Notes under the pieces: generated by a model
The model's input: only the letters and a program-made list of their open reading frames with translations
Told to the model about the DNA's origin: nothing
The model's database searches: none
Made by a program: the position numbers and the translations under genes
Shown: one piece after another, positions 20,221 through 31,900 of the stretch
Layout: each line of letters opens with the position of its first letter
How positions within the stretch are numbered: the stretch's first letter is position 1
Assembly (NCBI GenBank): GCA_016946835.1
Contig: JACVTC010000236.1
Span: forward strand, 1-52,923
Direction of reading: 5' to 3'
DNA: 52,923 nucleotides
Source: Neocallimastix lanati (nom. inval.)
Taxonomy: Eukaryota; Neocallimastigomycota; Neocallimastigomycetes; Neocallimastigales; Neocallimastigaceae

Positions 20221-20757
20221 TGATACGTATCTTTTATATTTAAAGATGTATCTAAATAATTTTATTTGTTTGGACGTTGTCAGAAGGGAATTATTAACAA
20301 AATAATATATTCTAATAAATATAATAATAACACATAATGTATAAATATAAATATATAATTTAAATGTAAAGATTTGTCTTTATTTATTTATTCTTATTTC
20401 TTTATTTATTTTTATTACATTATTCTCAATGTTTACAAAAATATAAAAATACAAGTTATATATTTATTATTATCTTTCTCACTAACTATCTAATTATACA
20501 CTTAATAATTAATATTTATTATTCTATAAACTATTATATTTTCTACTAATAAACCTGTTATTTTGAAGTATCTTTATTATATATTTCCTATATTATAACA
20601 AAGAACTCCTCGTTTAATAATTAATGAATTATCAAAATATGTATCTAACTATTTAGTCTTATTTAATTATCTACCAATCATTATTAATTTTTAATTTATT
20701 ACTTTAACTAATTTCTAAAACTATTCCTAACAATGTTTTTAGTGTGGTACCGTATCA
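20221..20757. mobile_element. Solo LTR, family E-like
   Basis: A 537-bp segment with 7-bp inverted ends TGATACG/CGTATCA and TSD GAAA on both sides (20217-20220 and 20758-20761). The AATATATTCTAATA block near 20,305 is shared with the LTR at 894-1451. Confidence 0.85.
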
Positions 20758-20778
20758 GAAATTTGTAATAAGAAATTT

Positions 20779-21262
20779 TGGTATAGCGGTTAGAGCTATA
20801 GCTATGGATCAAACTACTCGAGTTCGACTAACACTTATTCTTAAATTTTAATTATTTTATTTTCATTGTTCTAGACAATTCCTTCTGTATTTTCTTTACA
20901 GAATTTCATAGAAATTCTTAATTATTAAAATAATTTTTTATTCTATTTTATTCCTTTTATCTATTAGTTTCTATTTTTACGGTTAAATTCAGTTTTGAAA
21001 GAATTTTCTAAAATTTTGAAGATTCGAAATTTTACAAAAACTGTTTTTCCGAAAAAAATATAAATATGAGTAAATTTTTCGTTAAAAATATTTTCTTCGT
21101 GCTTTTATTAATCAATTAATTAATAATAAGTAATTTGATATATTACAATATTAATTGATTAATTAATAATTAAATATTTTAAATAAATTTATCTTTAGAA
21201 AAAAAAAATATTATTAAATAAAACAATTTCTAACAAAACATTTTTTTACTTATTATTAATAT
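20779..21262 (+). repeat. tRNA-headed dispersed repeat, copy 2
   Basis: It begins with a tRNA-like head. A D-arm TAGC-GGTTAGA-GCTA lies at about 20,784-20,798, and a B-box-like GAGTTCGACTA near 20,820. The anticodon and acceptor arms are not well formed. A body follows, then an ATAAATATGAG / CGTGCTTTTATTAATCAATTAATTAATAATAAG block near 21,060-21,130 that matches copy 1 near 560-640. It ends against truncated copia integrase sequence. Confidence 0.5.
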
Positions 21263-21868
21263 TCAGTGCTGCCTATTGTTTTCTCTTATTTGAGTGTCCC
21301 TCTCGTTACGGTATCCAAGAAATATTCCAGGAGAAGCGTTGTTTTGGAACTTGGATCTAAATGTTTTAGGTATGAAATAAAATACCTTGCAACCGAAGAC
21401 TCTGATATTATTGTAGTAAACCTTTCGTTTTGTTAATGTTTCAAAAGGTATCCTATTATTAATTCCTTTATGAGGAAGCCTGTTGTGGATATAGTTGGCG
21501 GTAGCAACAGAATCTTCCCAGAACTGGTAGCTTAGTTTAGCATCATTAAGCATAGTTTTAGCTGTATTAATAAGGGTACTATTGAGTCGTTCTGCCCTAC
21601 CATTTTGTTGGGGGTTGTAGGGCACAGTAAATTGATGTTTAATACCATAATTATAACAATACTGATTGAACAAGTTATTCTTAAATTCAGTACCGTTATC
21701 GGTACGAATATATTTAATCCTTTGGTTAAATTGATTTTTTATTTGATTAAACCAATTAAAAAATAAATTAAAAGTTTCGTTTTTATTTTTCAGAAAAAGT
21801 ATACAACTATATCTGGAAAAGTCATCCAGAATAGTAAAAAAATATTTTGATCCATAAATTGAATCCAA
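21263..21868 (-). pseudogene. copia-2 integrase core, truncated
   Basis: Ty1/copia integrase. The catalytic triad is visible: Asp in ILDDFSRYS, Asp in IRTDNGTEF, Glu in NPQQNGRAERLN. It is followed by the usual FGCKVF...GIFLGY segment and then stops; RT and RNase H are missing, cut at the tRNA-headed repeat. Between 21,869 and 22,050 the same strand still codes the pre-integrase zinc region (LWHRRFAHFNINGIKNKL). There a UGA replaces a zinc-binding Cys, and the frame differs from both flanking ORFs. Confidence 0.9.
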
Positions 21869-22050
21869 CCAGATCCATATGGATTAATTCAAAGGTGAAT
21901 TTTGATTTGTTGTCAGATGGTTGGAATGGCTTATTGTTTAACTTTGAGTTAGCTCATAGTGGGCATTTTGTATTAATGTTGATTTTTAACAACTTGTTTT
22001 TAATACCATTTATATTGAAGTGCGCAAACCTTCTGTGCCATAAGTTAATT

Positions 22051-23397
22051 TTATCGATTGATTTCATGTATGTAATTTAATTCATTTGAATAATTAGTAT
22101 CATAATTACTGTTTGTGAAATTTAATGGATGTGTTGACATCCATATTTTAAATGTGTTTGAGTTGTTTGAAGGTATACTTATTATTCGCTGACTATCTTG
22201 ATTGTATAGTATAGCGCATGGTTTATTACTTGAGGTATTAAATACTATTTTAAAACCCTGTTTGATAAGGTTACTTATTGAGATTAAATTATTATTGATT
22301 TCTGGTGAATAATACACATTATTAATTGTAATTTTATGGTTATTTACATAACCTGTAAGATCGCATATCAACTTTGTTGTTATATATTGATTGTTCGCAA
22401 GGTAAATTTTTTCATTATTCTTCTTAATATTTTTTAATATGTTGAGATGATTTGTAATATTTACAGATGCACCTGAGTCTAAGGTCCAACAAATCATATC
22501 CTTTTTATTGAATTTATTTGTGTTGTTATTAGTTATTGTTGCGATATTTAAACTTAAATTTGATGCATTGTCGTCTAAATTTTCATAGTTATTAATATCT
22601 TTTGTAAATGCATTTGAAAAAGTTGTATCGTAGTTATTTTTACCCAATGAATTAGTATATCTTTTACTTTTAAAGGTTTTTCTTTTAAAATTATTTCTTT
22701 TGTATTTAGTAAATTTTCTTCCTTTTTTAATAATGGATTTATTGGTTTTCCTTTTACGACATTCTCTGAAGTAGTGACCCCATTTTCCACAAAAGTTACA
22801 TCTTTCATTTTTAGTTGTGGGGTTTTCCTTTTTTGTCTTTTTACGATTGGTATTATCTTTACTTTCAGCTAAAAATATATTATTATTCTGGGAGTTAAGT
22901 TTACTTGATTCTTTTAAATTGGATGAAATTATTTCAGGGATTACATTTATAACATAATCCCTACATTTATTCCAGTTATCTTTATATTGGAATACGTTTA
23001 TAAACCTTAAGTTTTCGGGTAGTGCCCTATTCAGAATTCCTACTTTGGTAGAGGGTTCCATGTCATTATCGATTTTTTCTAGTTCATCAATTATATTTTG
23101 CAGTTCTGCAAGGAAAATATTAATATCCGATTCTTCGTTGTATTTGATGGCTTCTAATTTATTTCTTAGTTCTATTTTCCTTGTATTCATATTTTTTGTA
23201 AATGATCTTTTGAGAACGTTCCAGACCTCAAAAGCTGTTTTGCTTCCTCCTTGGACAATGTCTTGAGTTTTTTCACCAAGACTATTCAATATGATCCATT
23301 TTGCCGTGATATCGTTGTTAATGTCGATGTTACTCGTGTTTTTTTTCGTATAACATTGTATCTTCAAATTCATCTTGGACATATTCTGAGATATCAC
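22051..23397 (-). pseudogene. copia-2 gag-protease
   Basis: Copia-type gag (UBN2-like segment ending DIVQGGSKTAFEVWNVL), a CCHC knuckle CNFCGKWGHYFREC, and aspartic protease CWTLDSGASVNITNH with an intact DSGA. The C-terminus ends out of frame with the integrase. The true N-terminus lies in another frame (next entry). The break is at an A8 run near 23,337-23,345, where A7 would restore one frame. Confidence 0.9.
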
Positions 23398-23623
23398 CTT
23401 TAATATCTTTTTTTCGGATTTTCTTGACCTTTTCTTGTGTGATATAACTTACAATATTATTTATTGATAAGAGATATAACATTTTGGTTTTCCATCGATT
23501 ATAGTTTTCAGGTGTCAATTCAACTACTCTATTGAAGTTCTCAGAATAGTTGAAATTGATGGAAGGTATTACGATTTGGTTTGAATCAATATTGATGGTC
23601 TGTTTGTTTCTTCTGTTAGCCAT
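23330..23623 (-). pseudogene. copia-2 gag N-terminus
   Basis: Ninety-seven codons starting MANRRNKQTIN, with the LTPENYNRWKTKMLYLL motif of copia gag proteins. The frame runs into a UAA just after the A8 run, and the continuation is in the ORF at 22051-23397. Either an A-tract insertion or, less likely, a +1 recoding site explains the split. Confidence 0.85.
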
Positions 23624-25310
23624 TTTAAAGTGAAACTAATTTGATGATTAAAGTCTTATTTATTATTATTTTATATATATTTTTTATTAAAATTTCAATT
23701 TAGATTTTATTTTGAGTATTTATATCGCTTGATATTGGTTTATTATTGTCTTATTGTTTACTGTAATATATATCAATTGATTTTATATTTGATTAATTCT
23801 ATTGGATGATAGTTTTATTTTTTGATAAAATTTAAGTATATATGGTAAACGCTTTATATTTTTTAATTTTTTTTAGTATCCCTCTATTTAAGTTACGCAA
23901 ATTAATTATTTAATTAATTGTTTACACTTTTTATTATTGTTGATAAATATTTATATTGTTTGATTAACACGTGGTGAATGATTATACCATAAATATAATA
24001 TTACTGTAAAGATTAATAAAATCTTTAATAATTAATTATTACATAATTAATTAATGTAATAAAATTACATAAATTTATGATTTACGTATATGAAAATTAA
24101 TTATAAATTTATGTAAACTTTTCATAAAGGAAAAATTATTATTTAAATAATTTTGGATAATAACTTAAATCTAAATAATTTATTTAAGTTAGTTAATTTA
24201 GTTTAGTTTATTTAAAATAGTTATTCTATTTAACTTAGTTAATTTAGTTTAGTTAGTTTAAAATACTTTAAAATTAATTTCGGAATAGTTTTAAATAGTT
24301 AAAATTAGTTTAAATAGTTTACAAAAATAGTTTTGAATTGTAAATATATAAACATTAGTATTAATAATATTTATATAATAAATATATAATAAATGAGTTG
24401 TTATTGAATTTAATTATTATTGTAAATAAGTTGAAAGTTTATTAAATTAATTATTGTTTAGTTTAGTTAATTATTATTTAATAAAATTATTAATAAATAT
24501 TTTGTTTATAAATAAATAGTAATATATGTAAATTAGATAGAAATAATATATTATAATGTAATAATGAAAAAATATAAATACATGTAAATTTCTATAATTA
24601 AATCGATGTATTAGTTATTGACTATATGATAGTTAATAACAAAAAGAGATTTAATTTTTTTTAATTAATAAAGATTATTTTATTTAAAAAAACGAATTTT
24701 TATTACGTGTTTTTTTTATTTTGGTGTTAAAATTTGTTATTTGTAATCTGTTTCTGATAGAACTCTTTACAATTACTTATATTTTTTATGTCATATTTTT
24801 TAATTTAATTATTTATATATCAAGTTTAATCAATGATAAATTTTCAGTTTAATCATTATTTACTAACTGTCATGGCGTTTTAATCTTAATAAACAATAAT
24901 CTAACTTTTGTTTTGCTTTGAGTTTAATTATTAATTAACAGACTTTTCCTTCATCCTTTTTTTTTTTTTTGTTTAATAGTAATATTGTTATTATTCATTT
25001 TGAATTTCAGTTTAATTAATAATTATCTAACCATACTCTAATTTTCAGTTTCATCAATAATTAATCGATTTTTGTGTTTAATATATGATTAACTGACATT
25101 TATTTTATTTTTCAGTTTTTTTTTTTTTTTTTTTTTTTTTAATTGTATTTACATGAAATATAAATTATTATTTTACTTTTTTATTTAAAAATTGTTTCCT
25201 GTTGTTCTTATAATATATAAAGTAATGATTGTGAAAAAAAAATAGCATTAGTTAAACTATTTAATAATAATTATGCTTTAATATGTATATAAATATTATT
25301 TAGAATATAA
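23624..25310. other. Copia-2 upstream DNA and AT-rich intergenic sequence
   Basis: No ORF. The 5' LTR and PBS of copia-2 should lie in the first part, but I could not fix their ends. At about 24,830-25,115 a degenerate array of roughly 70-base units starts with (T)TTTCAGTTTAATNA and contains TAATTAACTGACA variants. Confidence 0.4.
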
Positions 25311-25316
25311 CTTAAC

Positions 25317-25362
25317 TTTGAAGCAAGCTCAGGTGTAGACCTGAGACTCTTAATCTATTAAA
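25317..25362 (+). pseudogene. tRNA-Lys(CUU)-like fragment
   Basis: AGCTCAGGTGTAGA followed by TGAGACTCTTAATCT matches the D-arm and anticodon arm of eukaryotic tRNA-Lys(CUU), whose anticodon loop reads CTCTTAA. The D-arm is scrambled into a perfect hairpin (CTCAGGT-GTAG-ACCTGAG, 25328-25345) and no T-arm or acceptor stem follows. It is a truncated tRNA or the head of a tRNA-Lys-derived SINE. Confidence 0.5.
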
Positions 25363-27970
25363 ACACAAAAATGGTAATAAAACATAAGTTAAGATTTGAA
25401 GGGGCATTTGTTATTAAATTTATTATGACATAAATTATTAGAATATTTTTTTATAAAAAAAGGATCTATCTTAACATTTATGTAAAAGTATTTATTTTAT
25501 TCATTTTTATGATTATATTAAAGTTAATGTGATTGGGTAAGCTATATAAAAATTATAATTAATTCAATTACTATTTCTATCTTCTAACAAACTTTATTAT
25601 TTATCTAATATTTTTAATTATTATTTTCATATTATTTTTTTTATCTTCAAGTCCTGCATAGCTCGCCAAGATTTATGGTACAGAATTGAAGATTATTTTA
25701 AAAAAATAATATATTCTAATAATTAAAAACTTAATTTTTCATTAACAAAAATAAATATTATTTTAACTATTATAATATAAATAACTTAAATAAATACTTT
25801 AATAAATTTTATCTCTAAATTATAGCTAAATTACCTAACAAACTAAATATTTAAAGCCAACAAAAATTATTTTTATCCTTAACTATAATAAAACACAAAA
25901 ACAAAACTAATCAATTTAATTAGAGAATAATTTAATTTTATTTACTTATTTATTTAATTATTCATTTATACTAATATTATATATTTACTAATTCATTCTC
26001 GAAAAATTAAAAGAAAAATATAAAAATAAAGTTGAAAGAAGAGGAAGAACTAAAGTATTGTTTTACTTTGTTCTTTTTATATCTTTAAAACATTTATTTG
26101 ATTGAAGTAAAAATAAAAGTATAAAATATAATAATAACAAAAATATAGTAATTTTATAATAATAAAATATAATAATATAATTTTAATATAATATTTAATA
26201 TAAGATGATAATAAAAATATAATAAAGTATAATAAAAATTTTATAATAAAAATATAAAATAATAATAAATATAATTTTAATTATTTATAATAAAATATCT
26301 AATTGTTTACTATTACAATATTAATAAATACAATTGATACATTATTTTAAATAATTCAGTTATTTATACATTATTTAATTTCATTATTATATATTTTAAT
26401 ACTTTAATATTTTATTCTTATTTATTTATTAATTAATATTAATAGTTTTGTTGAGTTGGTACTTAGATTAAAGGGTAAACTTGGTTGGAAGCCTTTAATC
26501 TAATAACCTTATGGATTTTATTTTATTTTATAAATTTATTTATTCAAATTATAAAATTATTATTTTATTATTAAACTTTTAATTAACTATATTTTATTTA
26601 ATATGTTTTATTATAAAGTTATCAGATTATTTGTAAGTAATAAGCTTATAAAGATTTAAAAAAGAATATTTTTTAGTTCTTTTACATTTTTGAAAAACAA
26701 TATAAAATATTTAATAATATATTTTAATAAATACTAATTTAAAGATAACAATATAAAATATAATTTTAATATATAAAGTAACAAAATATTATATATATAA
26801 TATAAGTGTAAAAGAAAACACTAAAATAGATTACAATAACAAAATACAATAAATTTTATTTTATTAAAATAATTTTTATTAAAATATATTTTATTAATAT
26901 TTAATATTAATTAATAGTTATTTATTCAATAACAATTACATCGAGAAAAAATGTGAAAAGTATCTTCTATTTATACTTTTCCTAAATACATTGATAATAT
27001 ATTATTTTATTTAAATTACATATATTTTAATATAAAACTATCCTAATGAATTTTATTAAATAATAAATTTATAAACTATAGCTAAATTTAGAAAAATATA
27101 ATTATTAATTAAACTAAATACTAAATAATTAAAATTAAGTACATTTATTATCTATTTATTATTTTAATATTATAAGTAAAGTCTTTATTTATTTTCGATT
27201 TAAAAACAATGTTAAAGGAGTCATGAATAAATTTTGAAACTTAATTTTCACAAAATAAATTATTAATTTATTTTGTTTTAAACTTTAATTAATTCATTTA
27301 AATTATTTTACAACAATAATTTTCTCAGAATTAAATTTTATAAAAATTATTACATTAAAAATTTATCTTGTGGCTTAAAGAATATAATTCAAAAATTTAG
27401 TTCATATGATTTATTTACTTTGTTTATTATTTTATAAATCAGAGAATAATTTACATTTTTGAATTACACAAGAAAAAATTTTAATTTAAAATGTGATTGG
27501 GATAATCACATCTTTACAATAAGATAATAAAAATATATAAAATAATATAATTAATAAAAAACAATTTTTATAAATAATATTCAACTATATTAATTAATAT
27601 AAAAAAAAGGGATAATATTAATTAATATGTAATACAATATTAATCAATTAATATATTTGGGATTCAATAATGTATAAAAGGGATAATATTAATATGTAAT
27701 ACAAAATTAATTAGGTTATGAACGGTACATGGATTTAAGGAATACAAATTATATTTTTAATTAAATTATTATTTTTATAGTATTGAATATAAATTAATTT
27801 GTATCAAATCCTTGACAAGTTTATTTAATTTTTTATTTATTTTTTATTTATTATTTGTATCGTAACATTAATGTAATAATTTAATTAAAAAATTATAATT
27901 AAATTATTAATCATTAATATTAGCTCTAACTGCTAATATTAAAGGTTTAGAAAAGAATCATACTTACCTA
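25363..27970. other. AT-rich DNA with LTR-E-like and hairpin fragments
   Basis: No gene. An LTR-E-like start TGGTACAG at 25,675 is followed by the family block AATATATTCTAATA near 25,700; its far end is not found. A perfect 12-bp stem TTAGATTAAAGG/CCTTTAATCTAA lies at 26463-26474 and 26492-26503. Two near-identical GGGATAATATTAAT..ATGTAATACAA units lie near 27,608 and 27,680. Confidence 0.4.
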
Positions 27971-28104
27971 TGGTTCTTTCTAATTATCGAGTTTATTATA
28001 ACGAATTATAACAGACGAAACACTAAAATTGATAAATAAAAGTTTTAATTATAAAATTTGTTTTATTAAAATAGTTTGTTTTATTAATTATTAGAAACTT
28101 TAAA

Positions 28105-28111
28105 TGTTAAA

Positions 28112-28147
<36 letters not shown>
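28105..28147. repeat. (ATT)n microsatellite
   Basis: About 14 ATT units inside the left arm of the palindrome; absent from the right arm. Confidence 0.85.
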
Positions 28148-28149
<2 letters not shown>

Positions 28150-29255
28150 ATTATAATTGTTATAATAATAACTCTTGATTTCTCAAAGAGAACTCAAGAG
28201 CCTTATTTATACTTTTTTGTCAAAATAAGGTTAAAATCAAAAGGGGTTCTAATCTTAACAAATCTCTTATCTAGGAAAAGACTAGAAGAAAAACCTAGAT
28301 AAGTTTTTGATCGATATTCTATCCATATCGATCATCGCGTTAATTAAGTAAAACCGATTACTTTTAAGAAATAATTGGAAAAACCTTAATTAACCGATTA
28401 CTTAATCTAATATAATGATCGAAAATAAAAGAATAAAATAATGAAAATTATTTCGATCATAAAATTTAAAATTTAATCTATTTAGTTCTATTTTATAGAA
28501 CTTTACATAAAAAATATAAAACAATACATTAATAATAAAATACATGATTAATAAAATACAGAATACATGATAAAATACAGAATAGTGTTTTAGTTTATGA
28601 TTTAATAAGTAAGAGAAAACTAAAACTAATAAATTTAATAATTAAGTGAATAATTAAATAAATTTAATATTATTTTAAATGTATAAAAATTATTTAATTA
28701 AATAAAATTTTAATATTAAACTAAATAAATTTTTAATATGTAATTAAATAAATTATTAATTATAATTAAATGTATAAATGAAATATGAGTTAAATAAAAG
28801 TTATATTAATTATAACTTGACTAAGAAAATATAATTATTTTGTTGAAAATAATTATATTTTCTTACAATTAATGTAAGAATCTATAATTATTTGCTAACA
28901 AATAATTATATTTTCTTAGTTAAGTTATTATAACTATAACTTTATTTAATTACATGATATATTTACAATATATTAATTTCTCTACTGTAACTAATGTATT
29001 CTGTATTGTATTGTATTCTGTATTTTATAATGTATTCTGTATTTTATTAACTATTTAATTTTATATTTTTTATATAAGGATAAATTATATGATCGAAATA
29101 TCTTTTATTATTTTATTCTTTTATTTTCGATCATTAAATTAGATTGAAAAATCGGTTAATTAAGATTTTTCCCAATTACTTTTAGAAGTAATCGGTTTTA
29201 CTTAATTAATGCGATGATCGATATGGATAGAATATCGATCGAAAACTTATCTAGG

Positions 29256-30477
29256 TGTAAAAATATGAAAAATAAAATTAAAATAAAAGTTGGAATTACT
29301 TTTATTAAAATTAGTAATTTCACAATTAGAAAATAATAAATAAGAAATTATAATAAATTAAAACTTTAAAATAAAATATTCGTTTAAAAACGAATATATT
29401 AAATTAATGAAATAAATAAATAAAGTTAATAAAAAAATGGGCTTTAACTTTAAAAATCCATAACTCCCCAAATCGCCGCGATGGAGGGTTAAAAATAGGC
29501 GAAAAGAAAAATAATTTCGTCATCATAGGAGGTCTCAAAGCCTCCTAGATGTCGAGATATTTACATTTAAAGTTTAAGGGTGTTAATTAAAATTAACTAG
29601 AATTTTTTATAATTATTTTTATTATAATTTAATTATTAAAATATAAATAACATATATCAAATATAAAATATACCCTTATTAGATTAGGAAATTAATTACA
29701 AAATAATTAATATTTTAATTTTTTAATTATCTAGATAATATTAAAGAAAACTTAAAACAAAATAAATAAGGGATCCAATTTATTATTAAATAATTAAAAT
29801 AAAAATTTATTTAGATTAGGAATTAATAATAGAAATAAAGTGTAAAAATTTTATAAGCCATGTAAACATAATTTAGGAAAAATATAAATAGTTTAGTTTT
29901 TATTTTAAATTAATCTTTGAAAAAGATTATTGACAAATTATCTCTGACAATTTATCTTTAATTGAAAATTTTATTATAGAAATTATAATAAAGACTTTCT
30001 ATTTTATAAAAATTATATTGAACTTTTTATTATTAAACTTTTATATCAATAAATAATAAATAAAATTAATTTAATTTTAAAAAACCAAAGTTTCTTTATT
30101 TTACATTAATTACGTGTTACCAAATAAAATTTATATGAATTATTTATTCGGATTATATTCTAATTAAATAATCTATTGATTCATAAAATAATTATCTTGT
30201 TTTAATAATAAAAGAACCCTAACCAAATAACAAATAAAATACAGAGTAAAAATTTTTCTAACCTAGTTATTCTAATCTTTAGTCTGTGTAACCTTGTATA
30301 CGTATCCTAATTTATTAATATATAAAAATAAAGAAAACAAACACTTGAACGTACAAAACTCAATTAAACAATTGGGTTTATGAAATAATAATTTTATTAA
30401 TAAATATTAAAATAATATATCTACATTAAACAATGTAAATTTTTATAAAACTTCAAAAATCAATAAATCAAGAAAAG

Positions 30478-30524
<47 letters not shown>

Positions 30525-30662
30525 CGGTTTAAAATAAAATATTAATAATTACTAAATAAATACATTTTACATTGATATTTGTACTACATATTATTTATTT
30601 ATTTTTTAATATTAAATGTGTTTATTATTTCACATATCCCAATCAGACTAAGTCTCTTTACA
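29256..30662. mobile_element. 1.4-kb TG..CA insertion in the palindrome
   Basis: It begins TGTAAAAATATG and ends TCTCTTTACA (TGTAAA/TTTACA inverted ends). The 5-bp duplication CTAGG flanks it (29251-29255 and 30663-30667). Excising it rejoins the right arm of the palindrome exactly. It contains a TAGGAGG/CCTCCTA hairpin near 29,527-29,550 and a 43-T run (30482-30524). It has no ORF. It is a large solo LTR or a non-autonomous LTR-type element with copia-like TSD length. Confidence 0.7.
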
Positions 30663-31090
30663 CTAGGTTTTTCAATCTAATCTTTTCCTAGATAAGAGAT
30701 TTGTTAAGATTAGAAAACCCTTTCTTATTTAACCTTATTTTCATAAAAAAATATAAATAAGGCTCTTGAGTTCTCTTTGAGAAATCAAGAGTTATTATTA
30801 TAAAAACATAGTTATAATAGTAACAATTTTATATTTTTAACTTTAATAAAATTAATAAAATATTTTATTCAAAAAACATATTTTTAAAATCAAATTTATA
30901 TAAATAATTTTTCTTTTGCTTCTCGTGTTATTATTATAATTAATTTTATAATAAACTCTATAGGTAAAAAATTTATCTTATTTTATTTTCTATTTTTTCA
31001 ACTTAATGAATTAGTCGTTAAGTTGTAGTTAATAATTCTATTTTGAGTTAGTTCTTAATAGAATTATTACAATTAAATAAAGAAATATTA

Positions 31091-31355
31091 TTACTGGTAT
31101 AGTTGTTAGTAACTAATACCATGAATCAAACTACTTAGGGTTCGATTAATACTTAATATTATTTTATAATTTTATTCTAAAAGATCTAGAAGTTTCTTTA
31201 TAGTTCAAGAAATTACTAGAATTTCTTGATAATTCTTGTGTTTAATTAATTAAAATTTATTCTATTATATTCTTAATTCTATTGTTTTCTATTTTTTCTA
31301 AATTTTTCGATTTTTAAGAACTTTTTAGAAACTTTTATTTTTTATAAAAATTCTT
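31091..31355 (+). repeat. tRNA-headed dispersed repeat, copy 3 (short)
   Basis: It begins GGTATAGTTGTTAGTAACTA with a D-arm TAGT/ACTA and has B-box-like GGTTCGATTAA near 31,139. About 200 bases of body with TCTAGAAGTTTC follow, corresponding to TCTAGACAATTCC in copy 2. It ends where copia RNase H coding sequence starts. Copies 2 and 3 both adjoin copia fragments. Confidence 0.5.
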
Positions 31356-31363
31356 ATAATTGT

Positions 31364-31555
31364 GAAAATGAAACTATAAACCCAAAGTCGAAGCACATTG
31401 ATATAAAATATCACCAAATTAGGGATTGGATCAAAGAGAAGAAGATAAAGGTAAATTATATTAAATCTGAATTCAATCTAGCTGATGGCTTTACAAAATA
31501 TTTAAGTGGACCATCAATGAGTAAATTACGAAGGAATCTACTAACCCAATTCTAA
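31364..31555 (+). pseudogene. Copia RNase H C-terminus
   Basis: About 60 codons ending at UAA 31553-31555 carry the Ty1/copia RNase H signature SKHIDIKYHQIRDWI...NLADGFTKYLSGP. The rest of pol is missing upstream, where the tRNA-headed repeat begins. Confidence 0.9.
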
Positions 31556-31566
31556 AGTTGATATAA

Positions 31567-31900
31567 ACTTTAGGGGGAATGTTAGAGTACTAAATAAAGT
31601 TTAATACATTTTTATATCAATTATTATAATTTTATATTATTAAATATTTTATTTTTATTATGATTAGTATACTTATAAAATGATGTAATATGAATTATAA
31701 GTGGCTTATTTATATATAATACATGTAATACGAATCATATTTAAGCACTTGTACTACATAAAATTCTTTTATAAACATACGAAAATCATCAATAAAATTT
31801 AATAAAATAAGTTCTTTTCAAATAAAAATATTAAAACTATTTAAATCTAAAAAAAAAATAATAAAACTAAAATATGTAAAATCAATAAAAATATATATAA
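31567..31900 (+). mobile_element. Copia PPT and 3' LTR
   Basis: The purine-rich tract AACTTTAGGGGGA (31567-31579) is followed by an LTR starting TGTTAGAGTACTAAAT at 31580, the standard arrangement behind copia RNase H. A TATATATAATAC region near 31,715 could be the promoter. The right end of the LTR was not found. Confidence 0.7.

Larger units (their letters stand above)
27975..30970. repeat. Large imperfect palindrome (foldback-like element)
   Basis: The left arm runs from about 27,975 to 28,865. The right arm runs from about 28,870 to 29,255 and resumes at 30,663 to about 30,970. Matching landmarks include the TCTTGATTTCTCAAAGAGAACTCAAGAG hairpin block (28,173; inverted near 30,762), CCTAGATAAG (28,294; inverted at 29,246), and AAGAAAATATAATTATTT around the centre. 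The arms are about 0.85 kb without the insertion. They carry no ORF. It may be a foldback transposon, a MITE-like element or two LTRs in opposite orientation. Confidence 0.75.

Noticed and set aside
30482-30524. Poly(T) run as a retroposon tail
   Set aside because: It lies inside the TG..CA insertion, not at a boundary with target duplication, so it is not evidence of a LINE or processed pseudogene.
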